Positions 20,901 to 29,167 of a stretch of 64,000 nt of DNA are shown piece after piece. Within the stretch, counting starts at the first letter, position 1. Each line of letters opens with the position of its first letter. This DNA comes from Evansella clarkii (lineage in GTDB: Bacteria > Bacillota > Bacilli > Bacillales > Salisediminibacteriaceae): contig NZ_KV917376.1 of NCBI RefSeq assembly GCF_002019695.1, positions 3,784,361 to 3,848,360 on the forward strand, read 5' to 3'. A program made the position numbers and the translations under genes. The notes below the pieces were generated by a model. That model had not been told where the DNA came from, searched no databases, and saw nothing but the letters and a program-made list of their open reading frames with translations.

Positions 20901-21654
20901 TATCTTCACGAACAATCCTAGTTTCTTTAAAGCGTTCTTTTACTCTTCTTAAGGAATCTGCTACAAAGCTAAAATGAGGATTATCAAAAAGCATCTCCTG
21001 TACTCCAGAGATAAATCGAAAACGTGATTGACTACATACTTCCCCAACTTCTCGTAGAAAACCGAGGTCTAAAGTTAGCTCTTGTTCTTTTCGACTTCTT
21101 AAATAATCTAACAGTTCATCTATAACTAAAAGCAAGCCTTGATCTGGATATTCCTCGTTAAATAACTCCATCATTTCATATAACATATCTTTATTGTTTG
21201 TTACCTGGTTTGCAGGAGGAAAAGAGTATTCAATACCCATTCTTTCTAACCCTTTTTCTAAATGATGGCAAATAATATCACGTAGAGACATTGTAACTGC
21301 ACCAAACTCTGCACGAATAACTTGGAATTTCCCTTCTACTTCTTTAGCTTTTTCGGAAACCTTCTCGTATCGTAGGTACTGACTAGAATTTGGTAACTCA
21401 GCTATAGTTGATACGACACTCATTAAATGAGATTTACCAGACCCGTAGTTTCCAACAATTAACATACCACGATTATCTACCATACGATCAAATTGGAGAT
21501 TCTCAAATATGTCATAAATTAATTTATCCTCCATATGTTCTGATACAACATAGGATTCTAATAAAGCAATAGCTCGATCTTTATTATCTGCTTCCCTTAA
21601 TTGGATAACTGATTCAATCGGCTCAAATGATATTAAGTCTTGATAACGAAGCAT
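17953..21654 (-). CDS. brxC: BrxC/PglY-like P-loop ATPase, DUF6079 type
   Basis: About 1233 residues. ATG 21654 has GGGG 8 bases upstream; GTG 21663 is an alternative. The N-terminus carries an AAA+-type P-loop (MLIVGNYGSGKSHLMS, about residues 63-78) and Walker B (GLLLVIDELLDYLRS, about 170-184). The centre and C-terminus are long and helical with coiled-coil character. A CxxC (ECTNCHFNPREEL, about 1090) lies near the end. BrxC/PglY is the large ATPase of BREX; this form looks like the DUF6079 subgroup that travels with PglZ. It follows the brxF-like gene by 15-25 bases in the same operon and precedes the methylase by 14. Confidence 0.8.
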   Translation of the reverse strand: MLRYQDLISFEPIESVIQLREADNKDRAIALLESYVVSEHMEDKLIYDIFENLQFDRMVDNRGMLIVGNYGSGKSHLMSVVSTIAELPNSSQYLRYEKVSEKAKEVEGKFQVIRAEFGAVTMSLRDIICHHLEKGLERMGIEYSFPPANQVTNNKDMLYEMMELFNEEYPDQGLLLVIDELLDYLRSRKEQELTLDLGFLREVGEVCSQSRFRFISGVQEMLFDNPHFSFVADSLRRVKERFKETRIVREDIAFVVSERLLKKNEEQKALIREHLSKFTKMYNGLAEEIDTYVNMFPIHPSYLEMFERVNIAEKRVALKTISDEIRKLITKDVPDYETGFISFDRYWNYIIEDSSLRSNDRVKMIMDKVNTLKGTIQTGVKSLYKPMAEQMVHALAVFRLTTEDLNTPIGLTSGAMRDKLFISNSTLLDFDDEVADMLKTTIDSAMKDLRNAASFQFISLNEENGQYFINIDEAVPVDELISQRGEMLSNNQLDSYYFDVLKMATEVSDNTYVHGYKIWLHEIPWMEKRVKRQGYLFFGAPNERSTAQPERDFYIYMLQAFEEPKYKNEEKEDEVFFRLSKKNDEFIKLLRLYGGATVMYNDTTTNKSLYKPKITEYQKKLVKWIKDHFVDAYEVIYRGKEAGVLDHGLFLPQNPDTLVDLIDSVSHDLLSQYFEEKYGDYPSFRKIERSYLTKGNMHTYVKDALDYLNGRKKLQGEAILDGLVLLDQTGNPTTRNSGYAKWVVDLLNDKEKGQVLNQNELIEVINTVQGTPDQRVTKKFKMEPELLVVVIGALIQSGEIVVTIGGKTYEAMNFSEFVQLPIEEITYFSHIKKPSGLPILEIQELINIFEGFKVDFSDPDLVERGIKQIISKASEETNRTVEMLNNFNTKFQKWDGPLFNAEETEAYKSELNSLNEFLQGIKVYNTRAKMVNLKYGLERIEAEKQHLKTLNKLENLQKRVVEYTKIADYLTKARYIVSPSKDWINEVDIALDNLSVALKNDENCSNEIAELERLKREYINHYLQLHQDSRLNATENRKKASLLQDNRYEAINMLATKIELFKSSNVFDQWREKIKSLKDCYYLTAEGLEHQPECTNCHFNPREELNRDKISLEDLEEELEIILTRWTETLLTNFNDPEVKESIELLDDRQKLLIISFIDQKQFNLPISIELINAINIVLKGIHQERIDIEQLIKVVGDGNPITVQEAKGNFEKLLRAMVGHNDENRVRITVKK

Positions 21655-21678
21655 GTTAAACACCCCACATAATTTTAA

Positions 21679-22134
21679 TTATTTATAAATCACACCTTCA
21701 AAGTCGCTACTAACAAAATACTCCGGGTGCCCGTACTCTGCATATATAAGTTGACCGTCTATATACCTACCTGGCCAATCTACAAGGAGTCTATACGATT
21801 TACTTAAGTTTTCTAACAACCTCACTGGATTAATTTTCAATTGAGGATCAAATAAAATATCAATATGCTGCAATATGTATATTTTCTCCTCATCTGCAAA
21901 TGCATTCCTAAGTATATCTTCCATGAACATTGGGTATTTGTGTTTTGGAATACTTATTAAGCTCTCACTGATAACACTGTTAACATTTATTTTTTCCATC
22001 TCATCCAATATAGGTATACTCGCACTGAATGAACTATCAGTGCCAGCTAAGTAAATCAATTTATGATACCATTTCCTCATTTCCTTTATATTTTTATTCA
22101 AGCTATTTATATTCAAAATACCAACATCCTTCAT
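21679..22134 (-). CDS. brxF: BrxF-like protein with degenerate Walker A
   Basis: A 151-residue protein and first gene of the BREX-type operon. The C-terminal half matches BrxF of type 3 BREX closely: ILQHIDILFDPQLKINPVRL, then LLENLSKSYRLLVDWPG, then LIYAEYGHPEY. BrxF is described as a P-loop protein, yet the expected GxxGxGKT is replaced by AGTDSSFSAS (about residues 30-39) after the normal KLIYL strand, so there is no P-loop lysine. It therefore probably does not bind ATP normally (inference). ATG 22134 has no good ribosome site; TTG 22116, 10 bases after AAGGA, is an alternative start. Confidence 0.72.
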   Translation of the reverse strand: MKDVGILNINSLNKNIKEMRKWYHKLIYLAGTDSSFSASIPILDEMEKINVNSVISESLISIPKHKYPMFMEDILRNAFADEEKIYILQHIDILFDPQLKINPVRLLENLSKSYRLLVDWPGRYIDGQLIYAEYGHPEYFVSSDFEGVIYK

Positions 22135-22258
22135 TAAATTCTAAAATGTAAACAGCTATATTTCAATATTATTATACTTCCATTTTCGCCTGATAAACTC
22201 CTTTAATTCTACATCATTAATCAATAATATATTAATATAATTTAATGAACAAGTTAAA

Positions 22259-22286
22259 AAGGTGTAGCCCATAATAACTACACCTT
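22259..22286 (-). terminator. Rho-independent terminator after drmB
   Basis: AAGGTGTAG (22259-22267) and CTACACCTT (22278-22286) form a perfect 9-bp stem with a 10-base loop. On the minus strand the stem is followed by TTTTT. It lies immediately after the drmB stop codon, so it separates the DISARM-type unit from the BREX-type unit. The following 124 bases up to the brxF-like start hold possible promoters (for example a TATAAT about 35 bases before that start). Confidence 0.75.
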
Positions 22287-22291
22287 AATCA

Positions 22292-23995
22292 TTAAATTTT
22301 GAAGAAACCGGAATTTTCACCAGGGTTTATATTTAACAAAAGTCTTCGATCTAAAAGCTGGTTTCCCCATTCGCACGATGTTTCAGAAACGTAGGAGCAA
22401 GAATGGCAGGCAGCACCATTAGCAGTTGTATTATACTTAAATTCTCCTTCTGAACAATTAGGATCAGAAGAACAATACATCATTCTTTCTATTGCCCGAA
22501 TAAAAATAGGATATAAATTTTCGGATGAAGCTTGTTCAATTAACCCACCAAGACTCCCTTCTGAATCACCAGACGCGGTATATATTAATACACCGTACAT
22601 TATATCATTGCAATAGATTCTTTCTTTAAGTGCGGTGGTAGAATATCCCGAATACGCAGCCAATTCTTTAATTAAAGCATGACTAAACGTATGAAGAAGT
22701 ACGTGCCTACTTTTAATAGGTAATGCCTTATATCCCATTTGATCCCTTTGTCGATTATATCTTAAAATTGCTTGTTCGGTAATTTTTTCATTCGGAGTAG
22801 TTGTTTCCCAATCTTTTAGTGTATTCTCGTTAAACCGGAAAAATATCCCTTCTCCAATGTTCCGTATTCCAGGAAGCCAATTTGTATTATTTTTCATAAT
22901 AGGAAGCAGATCTTTTTGTTCACTAATTTCAAAGCGATCTAGATAATCGATTCGCGTGAAACCCTGAAGGACTTGGATCTCAGGGAGTGATTCAACCTTA
23001 TGAATGGCAGAAAAATATTCTGTCATCTTATCATGTACATCTACTCTTACTGACTTATATCCAGATAGTAATGAATCATCATTATCTCCTGCAATAAGGG
23101 TGTTCCATTCTTGTTTACGAATTGATTCATAAGTTATTTCTTCGTCAAATTCTCCGTCAATTATTTTTTCTACTTTGTCTTTGTCCGAGTGATCGATTCC
23201 TAAGATAGTCAATTGCATTAAGAACATATCATCATTTAATTCTCGTGCCTTTACCAAGGCAGTTTCATTCTCCCTTACTAGTTCAAGAAATGGATCGCTA
23301 TGTTGTTCAGTAAGTGGTATTTGTAAGAAACTAGTTACAGCTGGTGAATAAATATTAGACGCTCCCCGAAGGTACGTCTCCATAACTTCAGTACAAGATT
23401 CTCTATCCCCTATCCAAGGGCGTTCACCTGAACACTCTCTTAGGACAGATTGAAGTATTCCTTTTTTCATTATTGACCCTAATGATTGCTCTTCTTTACA
23501 TTTAACACACTTAACACTTAAATCTGATAGAGAACCACTATCACCATGTCGTATAAATTTTAATATAGGTGTATTACTTGTACATGCTTTATCCTTATGA
23601 ACCCATTCGATATACGGGAAATCCTGAATGTGGCCTTGGTTACAGGCAACTACAAATCTGCTTGGATATAATTCAACTTCCTCTCCATTTTGCTTACAAA
23701 AATGACAATATTGGTTTTTGAAATTTGTCATCATACTACATTTAGGGCATATCTTCCAATTAGGGAATTCCCGTGCTCTAATTTTAATGGAGTCCGGCCT
23801 TTCATTTAATAACTTAATATAGTCTATACCAATTGCACGAGTAATACGCTCATCTTTTTCATGCGGTGTGTACTTCGTATCCCATAAATCTGTTGCCATA
23901 ACCATGACACTTTGATCCATCATATCAACTATGGACCCAGGTCCATAATGATAGACTAGTTGTGATGGCCTTAGCAACCCCATTTCTTTACTCAT
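22292..23995 (-). CDS. drmB: DISARM protein DrmB (DUF1998)
   Basis: A 567-residue protein. The N-terminus (LLRPSQLVYHYGPGSIVDM) and a first zinc ribbon (CPKC ... CHFC, about residues 78-97), then CVKC near 160, match DrmB. The C-terminal DUF1998 region shows LHTFSHALIKELAAYSGY, GDSEGSLGGL and a cysteine-rich CHSC/C cluster at about 515-545. DrmB is one of the three conserved DISARM core proteins and forms a DNA-binding complex with DrmA, keeping DrmA inactive until DNA with a free 5' end arrives (known from class 2 DISARM). Start ATG 23995 overlaps the drmA stop by 8 bases, so the two are coupled. Confidence 0.88.
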   Translation of the reverse strand: MSKEMGLLRPSQLVYHYGPGSIVDMMDQSVMVMATDLWDTKYTPHEKDERITRAIGIDYIKLLNERPDSIKIRAREFPNWKICPKCSMMTNFKNQYCHFCKQNGEEVELYPSRFVVACNQGHIQDFPYIEWVHKDKACTSNTPILKFIRHGDSGSLSDLSVKCVKCKEEQSLGSIMKKGILQSVLRECSGERPWIGDRESCTEVMETYLRGASNIYSPAVTSFLQIPLTEQHSDPFLELVRENETALVKARELNDDMFLMQLTILGIDHSDKDKVEKIIDGEFDEEITYESIRKQEWNTLIAGDNDDSLLSGYKSVRVDVHDKMTEYFSAIHKVESLPEIQVLQGFTRIDYLDRFEISEQKDLLPIMKNNTNWLPGIRNIGEGIFFRFNENTLKDWETTTPNEKITEQAILRYNRQRDQMGYKALPIKSRHVLLHTFSHALIKELAAYSGYSTTALKERIYCNDIMYGVLIYTASGDSEGSLGGLIEQASSENLYPIFIRAIERMMYCSSDPNCSEGEFKYNTTANGAACHSCSYVSETSCEWGNQLLDRRLLLNINPGENSGFFKI

Positions 23996-26900
23996 CTTTT
24001 AACCTCATCTCTTCCACCAAAATCTCACCTTCTACGTTTCGTAATGAGTTCATCGCAGGTTTTGAATCTTTAGTTTTAGGTTTCTCAGGAAATTGTCGTA
24101 ACAAATGATCCTTGCAATATTTATCTTTTCGATAACTAAGTTGTTCCTTATATTTATCAGCCATTTCTTCCCACCAGTTAATGAAATCTTCCAACGTTAC
24201 TTCTGCTTCATTCTCAGTCCACTTGTTAGTTTGATTAATCCTAGTTAGGAAACGGTCTCTCAACTCTTTTACTTCGAGGGTGAACCTGAACTTATTAGCA
24301 CTTCTTTCGTTACTTATATTTATTAATGATTGTCTAAGGTAACCTATAAAAGCTCCCGTTAAGCCTTTTTTTCGGCTTCCTACAGAAAATGGAGTAACGC
24401 TCATTGTCTCTACGTGGCGGTAAAGAGCTTGATGATAGGCTTTAAAACGTTCAAAATGGGATAAATCACGGGAACGCATTGAATTAAATATAGTAAGTAC
24501 TAGCCCAGGATATTCACGACCAATACGACTAGTTGCTTGGATATATTCTGATGTTGTTTTTGGTTGACCATGCATAACCATTATTCCTAACCTATTAACG
24601 TCAACTCCTACCGAAATCATGTTGGTTGCTAAAACAGCATCTAGAGCTCCCTGGTCCTGCATGTTTTTTTCCATCTTTGAAAGTAATTCGGGTATTTCTT
24701 TAGCCTTTTTTCTGCTGGTCATTTCTTCTACATGCAAATCATGAGAAAACTCTTTTTTACTGTCAATCATATCCAACCTAGTAGGAATTTCATCTTTGAA
24801 CGTTGTTAACATTCCTGATAATTCTTTTACTGTATTAAAATAACCTAGCATAGTCCAATAAGGATCTAAAGTTTCTGAATTAGAAGAACGGGTGATCGCT
24901 GTTAAAGCAGCGTAAGTTTGAATAGATTGTATTTTTCCACTCACTCCTGGTGCACATATTCCTAAATATAAGCGACCTGGCTCTTTTTTAGTATCTATAG
25001 TACTCGAAACAAAATTTTCATCTGCTTTTTGTACTGCTAAAGGAAATTGAGTAACATTTCTTCCATATAAAGCTCTAACCTGTTCCTCTGCACCACGTAT
25101 AGTTGCTGTAGATGCAATAATTTTAGGTCCAGTACCATTTTTTTGGCAAAGTAAATCTACTGCTACTTCATATAAACCAGTAAGAGAACCCAGCGGTCCG
25201 GATATTAAATGAAGTTCGTCTTGGATGATTAACTCAGGTGGTGTTAATCGATCTATTCTCTGCCAACCTCGTTTTGTCTCTTTATTTTCATAAGTAAAAC
25301 CCTTTTCTGGATGGTAAAAATTTTTGAGGCCAAATAATTCATACATATTATTTTTCCATGGAAGTTGTGCAACTTTGTCCACTGTACCAATTAGTAGAGT
25401 CGGTACTTTTTTGTAAATTTCTTCATCAACTGTATAAACCGGAAGCCCTTCTGCATAAAACTCACAGTAAGAATAGTTACATTTAATTTTTTGAGTTTCC
25501 TCGGTGATTTCATAGTCTTCTGCTGATAAACTTGTACCACACCATGGACAGTGAGTGAGCTGCATTGGATTCCCTTTTAAAACTTCTTTACCTTGTTTTA
25601 TTTCTTCCAACTTTTCACTAGCTTCTTTAAGACTATTAGGTGATGAATCACTCCCAATCCATAACCCGATACTAAAAGGGACAGTACCGTATAAATGAGG
25701 TTTTTCCGATCTTATAAATTCTGCTGCACAAATTAGTGCTGTTGCACGTTGAAATTGTTGTGTAGTTAGTAAACGAAGAGTATATCTCATAAAGATAGTT
25801 ACACCTGCATATTCTTCAACATTAAAGACGTCAGATGATAGTCTTCTAAATGCCATTAAGTATGCTGTCACCCCTAAATATGCTTCTGTTTTTCCGCCGC
25901 CTGTTGGAAACCATATTAAATCTACTATGTCTCTATCTTGATGATTTTTATTAGACACACCAGAAATACTCATGAGGATAAACATGATTTGGAATAGTCT
26001 CCATTCCCCATCATTCACCGGCCTAACTCTTTTTCCAGAGGATCGATACTCTAATGCAACCTTTGTTTGTGCACGCTGTAACATCATACATCTATTCGCA
26101 AATTGGAATGCTTTTTTACCGATACAATCCTCTGACTTTGTAATATAAAAAATTCCTTCCTCAATTCTTTTTATTATTTCTCTTATCTTTTTTATATTTT
26201 CTTCTGCTTCTTTTTTTAGATGTGGCTCTAATTCTACAACTACTTTCTCTTGAAGCTTTAACCAACTTTTATATTCAACAGGAATAATCGATAAATAGTC
26301 ATATAATTCTTTGGCAGACATCCTGCTTAAACTTTTCATTGAAAAGGTGTGTGTTTCAAATTTTCTATGCTTTATTGATGGTAACTCATAAAAAGGCAAC
26401 CATGTTGATTCAATGGTCACTTGTTTTGAATCGTCCTTCCAATCCACTCCCACACCATGGCCGATTGCTAACTCTTTGCTATCTCTGTATAACAATTCAT
26501 CAGAAATATTAAATCTGTCAGATTTAGATGTAAATAAAGCCATATACTCCTTAGAAAAGGATACCCTTAACTTTGTTTGGAACATAATTTCTTCTTGCTT
26601 TGGATAGGTATCTTCTCGTTCGTATGAGTTATATAAAAATATACTTACATGGTAAATACCTTCTCTTTCTATTACAGAATATTTAATCCTTGCTGGTTCA
26701 GAATTATTGTTTTTATTCGTTAATATTTTAGTCCTGTTATTTTTTAATTCTATATCCCAATATTCATGAAACTGCTTACGCCGATGTGAATCACCATGAT
26801 ACATACCCCATTCTGCATCAATCCTAATAGAACCCAATTTCTTCATTTTAAAACTAAACCCTAAGCTAGATGGACGAAAAACATCACGATAGCTGAGGTG

Positions 26901-27326
26901 CTCATCCGCTTTCTCCTCTTGAGTTAATTGGTTGGTCTGAATGTCAAATTCTTCTTCATTTACTACGTTAGAAGACGAACCAAATGGAACAAGTTTTCCA
27001 GTTAAATAAAGCTGCATAGGTCTTCTTCTTTTACCTAATTCCTCATCATTAAAAAAAGGGCCAACTAAAAACTTCTCTAGCTTATTTGTGATTTCTTTTC
27101 TTGTTTGTCGATAGCCTTCTTTATTTGTATTTATCTTTATTAACGATACTTTTTCATCGGTAAGCTGAAATATATGTGGAAAATCGTTTGCTACTCTTTC
27201 TAGCGTTCTACGGGTCCATGTGCTGTCTATCTCTTTGTAATCATTTAACGAAGCAACTCCATCGGCTTTTGTTTCTAGATAGGCCCTTAATTTTTCAGCA
27301 CCTGGTTTCATAGTGCCCTGTTTCAT
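23988..27326 (-). CDS. drmA: DISARM helicase DrmA
   Basis: A 1112-residue superfamily 2 helicase. Motif I is LIWFPTGGGKTEAYLG (about residues 467-482), motif II LIIQDELHLISG (about 700-711; DELH is typical of DrmA), motif III IASTATIRG, and motifs V-VI ISVGVDVNRLGIMVMHGQ followed by EYIQATSRIGR. A zinc-type CPWC/C pair lies between motifs I and II (about 585). DrmA is the core DNA-translocating ATPase of DISARM. Its ATG overlaps the upstream DEAH helicase stop as ATGA. No separate drmC, a small PLD gene in canonical DISARM, follows drmB; the BREX-type operon comes instead. Confidence 0.88.
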   Translation of the reverse strand: MKQGTMKPGAEKLRAYLETKADGVASLNDYKEIDSTWTRRTLERVANDFPHIFQLTDEKVSLIKINTNKEGYRQTRKEITNKLEKFLVGPFFNDEELGKRRRPMQLYLTGKLVPFGSSSNVVNEEEFDIQTNQLTQEEKADEHLSYRDVFRPSSLGFSFKMKKLGSIRIDAEWGMYHGDSHRRKQFHEYWDIELKNNRTKILTNKNNNSEPARIKYSVIEREGIYHVSIFLYNSYEREDTYPKQEEIMFQTKLRVSFSKEYMALFTSKSDRFNISDELLYRDSKELAIGHGVGVDWKDDSKQVTIESTWLPFYELPSIKHRKFETHTFSMKSLSRMSAKELYDYLSIIPVEYKSWLKLQEKVVVELEPHLKKEAEENIKKIREIIKRIEEGIFYITKSEDCIGKKAFQFANRCMMLQRAQTKVALEYRSSGKRVRPVNDGEWRLFQIMFILMSISGVSNKNHQDRDIVDLIWFPTGGGKTEAYLGVTAYLMAFRRLSSDVFNVEEYAGVTIFMRYTLRLLTTQQFQRATALICAAEFIRSEKPHLYGTVPFSIGLWIGSDSSPNSLKEASEKLEEIKQGKEVLKGNPMQLTHCPWCGTSLSAEDYEITEETQKIKCNYSYCEFYAEGLPVYTVDEEIYKKVPTLLIGTVDKVAQLPWKNNMYELFGLKNFYHPEKGFTYENKETKRGWQRIDRLTPPELIIQDELHLISGPLGSLTGLYEVAVDLLCQKNGTGPKIIASTATIRGAEEQVRALYGRNVTQFPLAVQKADENFVSSTIDTKKEPGRLYLGICAPGVSGKIQSIQTYAALTAITRSSNSETLDPYWTMLGYFNTVKELSGMLTTFKDEIPTRLDMIDSKKEFSHDLHVEEMTSRKKAKEIPELLSKMEKNMQDQGALDAVLATNMISVGVDVNRLGIMVMHGQPKTTSEYIQATSRIGREYPGLVLTIFNSMRSRDLSHFERFKAYHQALYRHVETMSVTPFSVGSRKKGLTGAFIGYLRQSLINISNERSANKFRFTLEVKELRDRFLTRINQTNKWTENEAEVTLEDFINWWEEMADKYKEQLSYRKDKYCKDHLLRQFPEKPKTKDSKPAMNSLRNVEGEILVEEMRLKDE

Positions 27327-29068
27327 ACCATCACTCCGTCCATTTCATTTATTGCTTTCACTTGCCATTCATTAATAAATCTAGCATAGGCTAAAGGCTT
27401 CCCATGACGTTTCATATTCTGAGAAAAGTCCACAATATAACAATGTTTTGTTCCTCCAAATTTAGCACCACGTAAACCACGACCCACCATTTGTTCGTAT
27501 AGAATAATACTGGAGGTTGGACGGCAAATTAGAATGTGATCTGTTTTCGGAGCGTCAAATCCTGTTGTCAGTACTCCATAATTAAAAAGAAATTCTATTT
27601 CTCCTTTCTTAAAAGCTTCAATATGTATTTTCCGTATTTGTTTCGGTGTTTCGGCTGTTATTACGGCAGATTTTCGACCAACAGAATTCATTACCATTGC
27701 TAAAAATTCCGCATGATCAACTGTGCAAGCATAAACTAATGCCGAACTACCTTGGGAAAGTGACATCATATACTCTATAATATGGAAATTTCTTTCTTGG
27801 TTCTCAGCAAGAACTCTTAAAAATTCCGAATTTAAATCTCCTGTTTCTTCATCTATCATATAGTCAGCCACTTCGACTTCTTCACCTTGTTCATGTAATA
27901 AAAAGATAGGCTCTGCTAAAAAACCTTCTTCTCTAAAATACAACATAGGATTATTCTCATACTCTTCTTTCTTTGGTATTGTAGGATGTATTAAATAAGC
28001 TTCAAACTGATTCACTAAATCAACTGTTTCGTCATTACTTCTACCTGGAGTAGCGGTCAAGCCACATATAGGGAATAACTTCTCACCAACTAATTCCCTT
28101 GCTTTATCAAAAACTAATTTATAACTATTAGCTGTTGCATGATGTGCCTCATCAATTATGACAGCACCACAATGTTTTAGTATTTCTTCAATAATGGGGT
28201 CTTTATTTTTAATCCGTGTATATAGCTGTTGGATACTAGCTATAACTGCTCCACCAACCAGGTTTTCCTCCTGAATTTTCTTTCCTCCAAAATATCTATA
28301 TATCCTTAAGGCTTCAGTAAATTCTTTATCTTGCCACATATCCGTAATACAGGAAATAGCTTGTTCACAGAGTTCCTCTCCTTGAGCTATCCATAAAAGG
28401 TATTTACCTTCTGAAAATCTCGGTTGCATCCATTCTATAAAGCTTTCAACTGCTACTCTTGTTTTTCCACCACCTGTTGGCAATGTTACTACACATCTAG
28501 CTTTATCCTCTTCTTCATTGAGTACCCTTAACATCTTGTTTTTTACTTCGAGCTGATATTCAACTAGAGGTGGTAGGCTTTTCTTAGGTTCAATATCTTG
28601 AAAAGGTACTGCGCTTTGATCTTTTGGTATAGAAATGCCTGAAAAAACAAGTGGAAAACCTAAAGCTTGAGTAAAATCTCTAGCCCATTTTCCTCCCATA
28701 GTCCACTTTTTACTAGCTAACGCATTTGGCATATATGAGGGGGACTTAATATTTTTACCACTAATTTGGTTGCGATCATACAATTCAATTAGTTCCTTGT
28801 CGCCTAATTGCCTTAGTAATATTGCTCTTAATTCGCGAACAACAGAATTACTACCTGCGAATAAATATGGACCTTTGTTAATTACAATCAATCTAGCTAA
28901 TTTGTAAACGTCCATTTCACCTTCTTCTAAATTTAATAACATATATGTTAAATCCTCATAATTCTCGTTACCAATAAACTTCGCCAAAAAATTTTTATCA
29001 ACACCATATTGCTCAATTAATAACTGTACAGTTAGTCTAATATCCCTCTCTGTAGGAAATGCATTCAT
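27323..29068 (-). CDS. DEAD/DEAH-box helicase, first gene of the drmA-drmB unit
   Basis: A 581-residue superfamily 2 helicase of the UvrB/type III-restriction kind. Motif I is VVTLPTGGGKTRVAVE (about residues 190-205), motif II AVIIDEAHHATA (about 301-312), motif III GLTATPGR, and the C-lobe has LTTGFDAPKTDHILICRP and EQMVGRGLRG. The first 150 residues are a helical domain I do not recognise. ATG 29068 is preceded by AAGGAG. It overlaps drmA by ATGA, so it belongs to the same transcription unit, although canonical DISARM has no such gene here. The 99-base gap upstream holds a TACAAT-type -10 element. Confidence 0.8.
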   Translation of the reverse strand: MNAFPTERDIRLTVQLLIEQYGVDKNFLAKFIGNENYEDLTYMLLNLEEGEMDVYKLARLIVINKGPYLFAGSNSVVRELRAILLRQLGDKELIELYDRNQISGKNIKSPSYMPNALASKKWTMGGKWARDFTQALGFPLVFSGISIPKDQSAVPFQDIEPKKSLPPLVEYQLEVKNKMLRVLNEEEDKARCVVTLPTGGGKTRVAVESFIEWMQPRFSEGKYLLWIAQGEELCEQAISCITDMWQDKEFTEALRIYRYFGGKKIQEENLVGGAVIASIQQLYTRIKNKDPIIEEILKHCGAVIIDEAHHATANSYKLVFDKARELVGEKLFPICGLTATPGRSNDETVDLVNQFEAYLIHPTIPKKEEYENNPMLYFREEGFLAEPIFLLHEQGEEVEVADYMIDEETGDLNSEFLRVLAENQERNFHIIEYMMSLSQGSSALVYACTVDHAEFLAMVMNSVGRKSAVITAETPKQIRKIHIEAFKKGEIEFLFNYGVLTTGFDAPKTDHILICRPTSSIILYEQMVGRGLRGAKFGGTKHCYIVDFSQNMKRHGKPLAYARFINEWQVKAINEMDGVMV

Positions 29069-29167
29069 TTTCTCTGCTCCTTAATATGTATTACTACCTA
29101 GTTCTATTGTAACAAAATACACTTCTTTAATAGCTAGTTTTTAACACAGTTAAAATGTGGGACATTA

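Noticed and set aside
9134..29068. Reading the block as plain canonical DISARM or plain type 3 BREX
   Set aside because: PglZ, BrxF-like and BrxC-like genes do not belong to DISARM, and DrmA/DrmB do not belong to BREX; neither label covers the whole.
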